Source: Bin55 sp965116055
Lineage (GTDB): Bacteria > Pseudomonadota > Gammaproteobacteria > Pseudomonadales > Azotimanducaceae
Assembly: GCA_965116055.1 (NCBI GenBank)
Contig: OZ220466.1
Coordinates: forward strand, 2,728,001 to 2,792,000
DNA length: 64,000 nt
Direction of reading: 5' to 3'
The position numbers and the translations under genes were made by a program. Below the pieces are notes generated by a model. It saw nothing but the letters and a program-made list of their open reading frames with translations, was not told the DNA's origin and searched no databases. The first letter of the stretch is position 1. Each line of letters opens with the position of its first letter. Positions 44,101 to 51,801 of the stretch are shown one piece after another.

Positions 44101-47100
44101 TACCGTCGTCGACCCCACATGCAGACCTTCCACCGTGAGTTGATGCCCCGCCACAGCCGCCGTCGCAATCATCGGGTCGGCCACCGCCACCGTCAGCGCC
44201 AGCGGTTCGTCCGTATCCGGATCCCGGAACAGCGCGCTCGCGTCATACATCAGGTCATGGATGCGGGTCAGGGGTTGGGAGCCTACCGCCGTCGCCACCA
44301 CCGGGTCGACGTTGACCACTGTGACCGTCACGGTCGTCATCGCCTGACCGCCATCATGGTCCGTCGCATGCACGGTCACGGTGGTTTCACCCACCGCCAA
44401 CCCCGTCAGCGTCAGCTGACCGTCCGTCAGGTCAATCGTACCGGCCGCCACGATACGCTCATCCGCCACCGTCGCTTCCAGCGTTGCCAGCTCGCCGTCC
44501 GTGTCCACAAAGGTGTCACTGACGTCTACCGTCAGCGGGTCAATCCGATCAAGCGCTTGTGGCGCCACGTCCATGGCCACCGTCGGCGCCACGTTGACCA
44601 CCGTCGCCATCAGCGTCGAAGTCGCCGTCGCCCCGTGCGGGTCCGTCGCCGTCAGCCGGATATCCACCTCGCCCAGCGCCACGCCGGCCAGCGTCAACGT
44701 CGTGCCAGCCACCGTGGCCGTCGCGCGGTCCGCGCCTTCACCCACCGTTGTCGCTGTGATGATTAAACGATCTGCGCCGTCGTCCGCATCGGTGAACAGC
44801 CCGCCGAGATCCACCGCCTGCGGCGTCACGCGATCCAGCGTCCGCGCCGCCAACGGCTGCGCTTCCGCCGGCGCCGCATTCACCGTGATGGCCTGGCTCA
44901 CCGAGGTCTTGTTGCCCGCCTCATCCGTCGCCGTCAACGTCAGCGTCGCCATCCCCGAGGCCCGACCCACCAACGTCGCCGTCGCACCATCATTGGTCAC
45001 CACCACCAGCAGCACATCTTCGTCCGATGTCATCGCCTGCGGCAGCCCCACCATATCGCCTTCATCCGGATCCGTAAACAACCCCACCAAGGCCAGATCG
45101 AACGTCGCTCCGACATTCACCGTGTCCGTCGCCGGTAACCGTGCCATGAACGCATCCTTGTCCGCCACCGGCGGCTGATTCGTCGTCACCTTCACCATGA
45201 ACGTCAATGTGACCGTGCCGCCCTCGCCATCGTCCGCCGTCAGCGTGATCGTCGCCATCCCTTCGCTCAGACCCCGGATCGTCACCTGATCCAGACCGCT
45301 CACCATCACCGTGGCCACCTGCTTCATGGAGGAGGCAGCATCCACTTTCAACCGATCACCGTCCTCGTCCGTGAAATAGCCGCCGACCGCCAGCATCAGC
45401 GAACCATCCACCGCCACCACCTGCTCCGCAATCGTCATCGGCTCCCCGGCCGCATCCAGCTTCACCATCGGCACGTCGTTCACGTCGGTCACGATCACAT
45501 GCACCTGTACCGTGCCACTCTCGTCCCAGCCGTCGTCCAGCGTCAACGTCAACGTATGACGATCCTGCTGTTCCGCATTCAGCCGCGCCTTCGTCCGCAA
45601 CCCCAACTCGCTCGCCACCTTGCGACAGTGATTGCTCACCGTCATCTTCGGCGGCAGCGCACAGAGCATACTCTCGCCACCGTCGATCTTGCCGTTCTCG
45701 TTCGCATCCACACGACCCACGCGCACGGCCTCGAACAACTCGCTGTCCACCGTCGCCTGCACCTCGTCCGCCGAGTCCGCATCCATATAGGTGATCGCCG
45801 TCGTCAGGAATGTCCCCACCGGCGCATCCTCCGCCACGCTCATGCCGAACGACCGCACCCCCGCCGGCTCGAAACTCGGCGCCGCATTCTTCGCCCGTAC
45901 CTTCAGCGTGAACATCGCATCCTTCGACAACTTGCCGTCCGATGCCGTCACCGTGATGGTGTACGTCTTTTCCGCGGTCGCCGTCGCCCCCTTGCCCGTC
46001 AGAATCAGGTCGCGACCCTCGATCTTCACCAGATCCTCGCGCAGGTTCGAATACGCACTGAACGTCAGCGGATCCCCTTCCGGATCGATGAACAGACTCG
46101 CCAGCTCGATCGGATCCGACTTCTCGTCGTTCGTCAACCGCACCGTCCCCAACGCCTTCACCGCCGCCGCATCGGTCTCCAGTTCGTTCACGTCCTTCAC
46201 CGTCACCGTGATCGGAATCGTCACCGTGTCATACCCGTCGCTCGCCTGCAACCGCACCGTCGCCATCTTCCCCGCCGGCAACTTCTCGTAATCCACGAGC
46301 GCTCCCGTCAGCGACACGTTCCCCGAGTTGTCCTTGTATTTCCAGCAACTGCCGCCTTCCGTCAGCGTGTACGTCGCATAATCCTTCGCCGGACACGGCG
46401 TCCCCATCACCTTGTAGTGCACATCGGTGTCAGTGGTATCCAGATCCCCCGCATTCCAATCGTCCGCCGTCGCGTCCGTCGTCCCCGGCACCACCGACGC
46501 CACCAACGCGTCCTCACCCGTGCCTTCGTTCACCGTCGTGCGGAAACCGACCGAACCGCCCGCAAACGCCGGCGGATTGTTCACCCCTTTCTTTACAATC
46601 ACCGTAATCTTTGCAAACGTCGGGGATTGAGTTGAAGAGACGACAGTGCCTTTCTTGTTAAGACCCGTCTTCACATATACCTGCGCAAGATACGTGCCCG
46701 GCGTCGTTTGGTCATACGCCGTCAGGATGAGGCGCAACCCTTGCACGCTCAACTTCACCACGTATTGACCCGGATGTGGCGTGGGATCGCCGCGAGCTAC
46801 GGTGTGGACAACGCAATACACTTTCCCGTCCCCTGCGTTTTCAATTCCCCGCAATCCAGGCCATCCATATCCTCTATCCGCCCCGCTTCCTACAAGCCCC
46901 GAGGGCGCGGCAGTCGAATGAATCTGACCATCAACTCCAGGGGTATTGGCCATGCCATTGTCGCACACATTCTGTTCTACTGTATCTATCAAAAATGCTT
47001 CAGGCGCCGCGTCCAGGTCGCGAAACATCCGGTTGAAACTGATCGAGGTCGATTCGCCCGCGTTCAGGTACACCCGGGACGCACCCACCGGTTGCAGATC

Positions 47101-47760
47101 GTCGCCACTGCGATCGCCGCCGTCCATCTTATAGGTAAACGGCTTCAACACGACCGGAGCTTCGTTCACATCGTTGAGGTTCAACGTCAGCGTCAACGTA
47201 TCCACCACTTTATCGCCCTTGTGTGCATGGACCGTGATCACGTACTTCGAGGACGTCTCATAATCCAACACCGCATCGGCTTTCATCTGCACATGTCCGC
47301 CTGTCGCACCATTCGTGCCGTCATCAGCACTCTTGGACGTCATGCTCTTGCAATTTTTCGTCCCCGTGAGAGCAAATATATCACTGGCCTTGCCCCCAGC
47401 GTCCTTCACCATGACCGTATAACAAGCGCCCGTCAAGGCCGGCGTCGTCCTCGCCGCGTCGATTTCACGGTTGAGCAGGCTATTCGCAGCGCCGTTCGTA
47501 CTGGCACCTCCTTGCGTGCCCGCGCCGCCTGCTGTATAATGATGCCTACCGGCAGTACGCGCCGGGTTGCGCACATAGGGTCCAATACCGAACGGGTGGG
47601 ATGCAAGAAAATACACACCTTCGTCAAACGACACACTCACCGCATCCGCCTCGAAGGCCTCCTCGGCCAGTGCCTGACTTCCACACCATGCGGTAAGTAG
47701 CGCGACCAGTAAACGGCCGCCAAACCGGCGACATCGCACGGTCGTTATATAGTGAAACAT
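41182..47760 (-). CDS. Giant secreted cadherin/Ig-like repeat protein with C-terminal autotransporter-type barrel (copy 2)
   Basis: 2,192 residues from the ATG at 47760, which has an AAGGAGAAAGG site; the open frame reaches an in-frame TTG at 47847 but the signal peptide (LLVALLTAWCGSQALA) supports the ATG. Residues ~30-480 form a variable N-terminal domain with a few cysteines. Next come cadherin-like domains (LTVTASDG, DANENGKIDGGES) and about eight ~85-90-residue repeats introduced by VNVAPVVA-type linkers and ending GLAVGETVLTLTATD. The last ~370 residues (from WSVWGDVDRQAYEG) are an amphipathic barrel ending HATMRF, consistent with an autotransporter translocator. It is a likely surface adhesin or antigen. 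GC and codon use are richer than in neighbouring genes. Confidence 0.9.
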   Translation of the reverse strand: MFHYITTVRCRRFGGRLLVALLTAWCGSQALAEEAFEADAVSVSFDEGVYFLASHPFGIGPYVRNPARTAGRHHYTAGGAGTQGGASTNGAANSLLNREIDAARTTPALTGACYTVMVKDAGGKASDIFALTGTKNCKSMTSKSADDGTNGATGGHVQMKADAVLDYETSSKYVITVHAHKGDKVVDTLTLTLNLNDVNEAPVVLKPFTYKMDGGDRSGDDLQPVGASRVYLNAGESTSISFNRMFRDLDAAPEAFLIDTVEQNVCDNGMANTPGVDGQIHSTAAPSGLVGSGADRGYGWPGLRGIENAGDGKVYCVVHTVARGDPTPHPGQYVVKLSVQGLRLILTAYDQTTPGTYLAQVYVKTGLNKKGTVVSSTQSPTFAKITVIVKKGVNNPPAFAGGSVGFRTTVNEGTGEDALVASVVPGTTDATADDWNAGDLDTTDTDVHYKVMGTPCPAKDYATYTLTEGGSCWKYKDNSGNVSLTGALVDYEKLPAGKMATVRLQASDGYDTVTIPITVTVKDVNELETDAAAVKALGTVRLTNDEKSDPIELASLFIDPEGDPLTFSAYSNLREDLVKIEGRDLILTGKGATATAEKTYTITVTASDGKLSKDAMFTLKVRAKNAAPSFEPAGVRSFGMSVAEDAPVGTFLTTAITYMDADSADEVQATVDSELFEAVRVGRVDANENGKIDGGESMLCALPPKMTVSNHCRKVASELGLRTKARLNAEQQDRHTLTLTLDDGWDESGTVQVHVIVTDVNDVPMVKLDAAGEPMTIAEQVVAVDGSLMLAVGGYFTDEDGDRLKVDAASSMKQVATVMVSGLDQVTIRGLSEGMATITLTADDGEGGTVTLTFMVKVTTNQPPVADKDAFMARLPATDTVNVGATFDLALVGLFTDPDEGDMVGLPQAMTSDEDVLLVVVTNDGATATLVGRASGMATLTLTATDEAGNKTSVSQAITVNAAPAEAQPLAARTLDRVTPQAVDLGGLFTDADDGADRLIITATTVGEGADRATATVAGTTLTLAGVALGEVDIRLTATDPHGATATSTLMATVVNVAPTVAMDVAPQALDRIDPLTVDVSDTFVDTDGELATLEATVADERIVAAGTIDLTDGQLTLTGLAVGETTVTVHATDHDGGQAMTTVTVTVVNVDPVVATAVGSQPLTRIHDLMYDASALFRDPDTDEPLALTVAVADPMIATAAVAGHQLTVEGLHVGSTTVTVMATDVDGGTAVHEFVVAVENVTPTVAMGLTDRTFDRRAPLGLDLTGTFMDDDGAIRQLTATVADPLIATARVDDTLLTIEALAVGTTVVTLTATDDHGAMVSDTFSATVINLAPVVAEAVPDQTTTRVDDVVLDVGSTFRDPDSAVPLHVTVSVADGMYVDAQLEGMLLTLAGLAVGQAEVTLTALDADGGQVSTTFQMTIENVVPEVAQALVDQEMDRRAPLTLDVASTFQDEDDGPTALSLTVMTADSDVAEAMLQGTRLTVTAQAVGATEVMLTATDANGASVTDTFEVTVVNVAPVVAAAVMDQTITRVADVPLDVSGAFSDPDTDEPLTLMVATAEATLVEATLGADYRLTLRGLAVGETVLTLTATDMDGGHVMDEVQVTVANVAPQVANSLSPLVLEVGGAAATPTIEGLFSDDGDPLTYTVATADAGIATAALAGTQARVSPIARGTTTLTITATDPHGGEATVTGSITVGDGALKAVAAQSLAGFGRALLASASSSVGARLTTDARSADLTLDAWLDEWAPQDPAAASRTVAEQGAAAWQLVHAVNTPGSTGVLAGDDPMSGIASGASGMDQLQSQFGQRFALNLGSSEDASRWSVWGDVDRQAYEGSGYDGTATSMYLGADVAVAEDWLVGLAVARQGGDSDYAWGTASQTMDMQLTTVLPYASYRPSERMSLWGVAGFGRGELDTTVAGTTTRDVSDLRSQLAMVGGEQVLRQVGRFDLALRGDVALASLETDQGLGAADGLATDVHRFRLGLEGSFSTDTGQGGMLEPFGQVNVRTDGGDGETGSGLELAGGIRMTTAAFTLEAQGRTLALHGADDYRESGFSLLATLNPSAQATGVSVTMAPRWGADAVGTGILWEDTLRVGQSYGVLTGMANGGAQASLETQVGYGLLVARERYLLTPFVDVRMSDGTRRELLVGASVRPWVRQAKDLDVRLAAGRVDERPGVSHSQVGLHATMRF

Positions 47761-48180
47761 CGTCCTTTCTCCTTTCTCAGTATCGGGTTCGATTCGTGAC
47801 ATACGGACTGCTTGACGATGAGCAGCGCCTAACTTGAAACCATGCAAGGGATCTCTCCTCCAGTGACCAATGCCTTACCCTGGAACCGCCACCATGCAAA
47901 TCAACCTATCCTGAACCCTCACGCGACGTAAAGATCGTCTATTTAGGTATGTAGGATCGTGAAGGTCTCGTCTGTTACATAGGCGTACCCCCCCCCCTCG
48001 ATTTTTTCAAGGTGAGGCCGGGTCCCGGGGCATTACGCCTCGTCGTGACATCAAGCATCACGAAGACGGGATAGGTTGTGACATAGAACTAAGGCGACGT
48101 AAGCCGACACAACGATCATCGCGGTCGACAAGCTCCTAGCCAACTAACATAATAGAGATAAATTCTACTTACTGCACCAA
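44419..48180 (-). repeat. Long direct repeat, right copy (giant gene 5' half plus leader)
   Basis: Counterpart of 1-3760 on the same strand, about 44.4 kb away. The coding parts are equal in length to the codon because two small indels (two codons fewer and two codons more in copy 1) cancel. Leader similarity fades beyond about 48000. Confidence 0.9.
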
Positions 48181-48369
48181 CAGAACGCCTGCGACGATCT
48201 CGGATAGACACCTGTTACTACCTTGACTGGCTACTTATCAAGTTGGCATCGCATGTACGTACTCAACCAAACAATCCAGTGCCGGTTCTGTACGATAACG
48301 CAAGATACCAGAGCTTGATCGCTGGAGACTTTCAGGAGTCACATCCTAGGAGCTCGACTCAAACTTTAC
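47761..48369. other. Leader and intergenic region upstream of giant gene copy 2
   Basis: About 600 nt without a supportable gene. The half next to the giant gene matches the copy 1 leader. The half towards the SEL1 genes is unique to this locus and shows nothing recognisable. Confidence 0.5.
47988..47997 (-). promoter_or_regulatory. Poly-G tract (10 G on the minus strand) in leader of giant gene copy 2
   Basis: Run of 10 C on the plus strand, 227 nt upstream of the ATG, the same distance as in copy 1. The flanks (ACGCCTATGTAAC on one side, TCGA on the other) are identical, so the tract is one base shorter in an otherwise matching context. A slippage-prone phase-variation site is inferred. 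Confidence 0.6.
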
Positions 48370-49113
48370 TTAGTTGGCACCTTGAGAAGGCGGTTCAGGC
48401 AAAAATATCGCGGATGCGTTGTCTAAACTGGAAAATGACGACCACTGATCAGGGGGAATGATTTTATCGCGGTAATAATCCTGCATATCAGCGATCTCCG
48501 TCGCTGATAATACCGCAAATTCGTACTCGAAATAACAACGATTCTTTGATATGTGCGTACTGGCGTGCTTAGCCACGGTGCACACCACGTTCTGTTCGAA
48601 TGTCCCATATTTTTCGACATAATCCTCAACGACCCGCTTAAGAGAAGCCATATGTCGAGACGGCACCGCCGCCATTAATTCGTCGTAGCGTCGCTGAATG
48701 ATGGGCGTCGTCTCGCCATGTGCAGCGACGCCCATCCATGCGATACCAACGACATCGCTACGACGCACACCACCAAGTCCATGAAGATATAGATGGGCTA
48801 AACGGGCTTGTGAATCCTTATAACCGTGTTTCGCTGCCGACACTAGGTAAGGCAACGCCTCGGCATATTCACCCGCAGCGTACAAATGCATCCCGCGGCG
48901 GTGATCTCTAAAAGCACGTTGCTCTAACTCAGCCGATTGGTCGCGCTTGCCGATCACGACCAATTGTTCCATACCGGAATCGGTACTAGACGACATCGGT
49001 AAATCGAACGGAACATGACGTTCACCCGCGACGCTAGCAACGGCCATTGCTCCTGCTAAGGCCCAAGCAACCTGGCGCATCTTGTTTGAAAGTATCTGGT
49101 ACATGGATTTCAT
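48370..49113 (-). CDS. SEL1-like repeat secreted protein (paralogue 3 of 3)
   Basis: 247 residues with an N-terminal signal (QVAWALAGAMAVASVAGE). One or two SEL1-like repeats (AEALPYLVSAAKHGYKDSQA, RLAHLYLHGLGGVRRSD) are followed by WMGVAAHGE. The conserved tail has VVEDYVEKYG and a cysteine pair (NVVCTVAKHASTHISKNRC). It is homologous in the same order to the genes at 49177 and 49921. It is last in a minus-strand run headed by CRTAC1 and TPR genes, so it probably belongs to that envelope module. Function unknown. Confidence 0.75.
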   Translation of the reverse strand: MKSMYQILSNKMRQVAWALAGAMAVASVAGERHVPFDLPMSSSTDSGMEQLVVIGKRDQSAELEQRAFRDHRRGMHLYAAGEYAEALPYLVSAAKHGYKDSQARLAHLYLHGLGGVRRSDVVGIAWMGVAAHGETTPIIQRRYDELMAAVPSRHMASLKRVVEDYVEKYGTFEQNVVCTVAKHASTHISKNRCYFEYEFAVLSATEIADMQDYYRDKIIPPDQWSSFSSLDNASAIFLPEPPSQGAN

Positions 49114-49176
49114 CGTACCGCCGCTGTGTGTTGTGATCTTAACACTCGCTCTTGATATTATGTTGCTGCGATCAAT

Positions 49177-49827
49177 TTAAAATCCACCAGGACCACCACC
49201 GCTGCTATAGTTTTCGGCATAGTCTGTGATTTGGCCGTCGGCGCTAAGCGCGCCGAACGTCTTAGCGTCCAACTGATCTCGATATTTGTGTAAGTCATCA
49301 AATGTGCAAACGAGCCGCGACATTCTAGTCCCAGCCCGTCGTGACTGTTCGCAGGATACTTTCGTTGCTTCTGAGCCGTATTTAGCAACATAGCCCTCGA
49401 CAAGCTGGTCAATCCCGGGTTTCTGAGCGTCCGATATTGCTTCATAGATCCGGTCATACTCTTTTCGGTAGGCAGGTTCGGTATCACCGTGGGCGGCAAC
49501 ACCAAGCCAACCCACGCCCCGCTTGATATCCTGCGGGACTTCATTGCTACCGGTTATGCCAAGCAATATCGCGCCAAGTTGCGCTTGCGAGCGTTTCATT
49601 CCGCCTCTCGCAGCGATTTCAAGATGTTCAAGCGCTTCTGCGTATTTCTGTTTTCTATATAGCTGTCCACCGGTTATGTGTGCGTTCATGATCTCAACCA
49701 TTTCAATGGGACCTGGCCCAACTTCCTCCGTACCAGCATCGTCGCTGACCGCACCGGTCGACGAGACAATACAGACAACAAGGCATGTTAATAACCCTCG
49801 CAAGAGTCTTCGTGGAACCGCACTCAT
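49177..49827 (-). CDS. SEL1-like repeat secreted protein (paralogue 2 of 3)
   Basis: 216 residues from the ATG at 49827 (MSAVPRRLLRG then a hydrophobic signal ending STGAVS); GAGG lies upstream. The frame is open to 49908 but the extension is not signal-like. SEL1-like repeats ALEHLEIAARGGMKRSQAQL and GVGWLGVAAHGDTEPAY are followed by LVEGYVAKYGSEATKVSCEQ and LVCTFDD, with the same spaced cysteine pair as its paralogues. The C-terminus is Gly-rich (SSGGGPGGF). Periplasmic location inferred. Confidence 0.75.
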   Translation of the reverse strand: MSAVPRRLLRGLLTCLVVCIVSSTGAVSDDAGTEEVGPGPIEMVEIMNAHITGGQLYRKQKYAEALEHLEIAARGGMKRSQAQLGAILLGITGSNEVPQDIKRGVGWLGVAAHGDTEPAYRKEYDRIYEAISDAQKPGIDQLVEGYVAKYGSEATKVSCEQSRRAGTRMSRLVCTFDDLHKYRDQLDAKTFGALSADGQITDYAENYSSGGGPGGF

Positions 49828-49920
49828 GGCAAATGACCTCAAAAAAAGTAGAAACATGGATACATGAACTTCTATGGCGCGAACATCACTGTGGCAATAC
49901 ATCGGCAATCAATCAAGAAT

Positions 49921-50610
49921 CTAGAACGGGCTAGTTCCACCACCGCCAACGCTTGTATCAATTTCAACTTGCGGGACCAATGTGCTACCAGGATCTCGAT
50001 ATTCGATTTCGTCGTCATATATACAACGCATATGCGCTATATGAGTACCTGCTGCACGATTGATATCACACGTGACGCCTGTCGCCTCGCTACCGAACTT
50101 CGATATATAGTCTTCGACGATGTCTGCGACCAGTGGCAAATTTTGTTCCGGGATTTTCGCTCTGAGCCTCTTCCAGTAATTCATTATTTCCGGGTGCGAA
50201 TGCCGAGAAGCAGCAACGCCTAACCAGCCTACCGCTTTTCGCCAATCGCGCTCTACGCCGCCTAGCCCCTTCTGGTATATATACCCAAGGCGGGCTTGAG
50301 AGAATTTGAAGCCTTCTTGCGCCGCTTCCAGTAAATACGGATAAGCTTTTTCGTACATTCTCAGTTTATAGTAGTAACCGCCCATGTTGCGAGCATCATA
50401 TCCTCGCAGGATTTGCCGTGGACCTTTGATGCGCTCGCGGACCCCTTGGACAATTAACTCCTCTTCAATTTTGTAATCGACATCGTCCGGCATCACAAAA
50501 GTTTCTTCCGAGATACCTTTCTCCTGAGCATGCGTCATTGCACAAGTTAGCGCCAACAGCGTACCGAAAGAAAAGGCAATGGACTTTGTCGACAAAATGA
50601 GCGATTTCAC
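49921..50610 (-). CDS. SEL1-like repeat secreted protein (paralogue 1 of 3)
   Basis: 229 residues if translation starts at the GTG at 50610, which gives a proper signal (KSIAFSFGTLLALTCAMTHA); the frame is open to 50694. SEL1-like repeats: AYPYLLEAAQEGFKFSQARL, GYIYQKGLGGVERDWRKAV, GWLGVAASRH. The tail has VEDYISKFGSEATGVTCDIN and HMRCIYDDE, again a conserved cysteine pair, and ends in a Gly-rich TSVGGGGTSPF. It follows the TPR gene at 50719 in the same direction. Confidence 0.72.
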   Translation of the reverse strand: MKSLILSTKSIAFSFGTLLALTCAMTHAQEKGISEETFVMPDDVDYKIEEELIVQGVRERIKGPRQILRGYDARNMGGYYYKLRMYEKAYPYLLEAAQEGFKFSQARLGYIYQKGLGGVERDWRKAVGWLGVAASRHSHPEIMNYWKRLRAKIPEQNLPLVADIVEDYISKFGSEATGVTCDINRAAGTHIAHMRCIYDDEIEYRDPGSTLVPQVEIDTSVGGGGTSPF

Positions 50611-50718
50611 ATGAAATGGTCCAGTTCTTTCGACCCGAATCAATTTAATCAAGCAAATTGTAGAAATTAACATAGTTTCGACCGCCCAGTTCAACGCGCA
50701 GTGTCGTTTCGAAATCAG

Positions 50719-51801
50719 TCAATGCTCCATCTCCCTATGCAACAATTTGTCAAGCCGCTGCGCAAACGCAGCGACGCTTGGTTCATGATGAAGACGCAGG
50801 GATTTCTTAAGCGCTTGATTCGCTTCTTTGAGCTTACCTTTCTTTACCAAGATTTGCGCTGCGAGATGCCAATACTTCGACGACATCGGCGCTTCAATAT
50901 CCCTTAACACTTGCGAAGCCTCCTCAATACGTTCGAACGAAATCAACAAATGTACGAAACCGAGCGCGTTATCTACAGAACCAGGCGTAAGTTCCAGCGC
51001 ATGGCGATAGGCCGCTACCGCGGTGGCCTCGTCGCCTCGTTCCCATGCTCGGCGCGACGCTGAGATAAAAAATGCCGGGTTCAGACTGTATTCGGCGACC
51101 AAAGCCAATAAAGGATCGTCGACTACCGGCGCTCGTTGATTCTTGCTTTTCTGCAACCACGCTTTGCTAGCTTCCAGGTTGCCGAGTTCTCGTTCAACTT
51201 GAGCTAATCGGTACGTAATCTGTCCTATGTTAGGTTCGATTTCGTGCGCAACCATCAATGCCGCTTTCGCCTCTTGCGGTCTACCCAGCAATCGTAGAAC
51301 ATCGGCAAACGTCATATGAGCGATTGTCAGATGCTCATCAAGCACCAACGCTTGCACTAATGCTTCCTCCGCTTCGTACAGTCGGCCAACACTGAGCAAC
51401 GCTTGTCCCAATCGATACCAAATGACGCTAATTTCCGGTTCGTAGCCGACCGCAGCAACCAAATCCTCAATCGCACCCTCGGACTGCCCTAATTCACCTC
51501 GCGCGATACTGCGCAGATAGAACCAACGCGGATCTCTCTGTCGATCAAGTGCATGACCGTAAGCCACGATCGCCTGTTCGTATAAGTTATGCGCTAGGAG
51601 TAGCATGCCTAATTCAGCCCATGCATTCGAGGCAGCGATGTTTTCACCTCGACTGTCGAACGAAAGCGCTTGTGCATGTCCGTTTAAGACAGCCGCGCGT
51701 AACGGGTCAGCTAATCCTTCGACATGGATCTCGGCTGCATCCAACAGCACGGCGCCTAACACACAAACAGCAAGTGCGCCAGGAGTTAACAGGCGCGTCA
51801 A
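50719..51801 (-). CDS. TPR-repeat secreted protein (type B module)
   Basis: 360 residues from a TTG that overlaps the CRTAC1 stop (TTGA). Signal segment GALAVCVLGAVLLDAAEIHV. TPRs include EQAIVAYGHALDRQRDPRW, EEALVQALVLDEHLTIAHM and AAYRHALELTPGSVDNALGF. It shares the NIGQITYRLAQVERELGN block and overall order with the longer TPR protein at 37231, so both are type B partners. It is coupled to the CRTAC1 gene upstream and followed by three SEL1-like genes. Confidence 0.85.
   Translation of the reverse strand: MTRLLTPGALAVCVLGAVLLDAAEIHVEGLADPLRAAVLNGHAQALSFDSRGENIAASNAWAELGMLLLAHNLYEQAIVAYGHALDRQRDPRWFYLRSIARGELGQSEGAIEDLVAAVGYEPEISVIWYRLGQALLSVGRLYEAEEALVQALVLDEHLTIAHMTFADVLRLLGRPQEAKAALMVAHEIEPNIGQITYRLAQVERELGNLEASKAWLQKSKNQRAPVVDDPLLALVAEYSLNPAFFISASRRAWERGDEATAVAAYRHALELTPGSVDNALGFVHLLISFERIEEASQVLRDIEAPMSSKYWHLAAQILVKKGKLKEANQALKKSLRLHHEPSVAAFAQRLDKLLHREMEH

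Noticed and set aside
41182..47760. Tandem repeats as a CRISPR array or microsatellite
   Set aside because: The repeats are ~85-90-codon diverged protein domains in one reading frame, not short identical DNA repeats with spacers.
47761..47847. Upstream TTG start for giant gene copy 2
   Set aside because: The ATG at 47760 has a strong ribosome binding site and is followed directly by a signal peptide; the upstream extension has neither.
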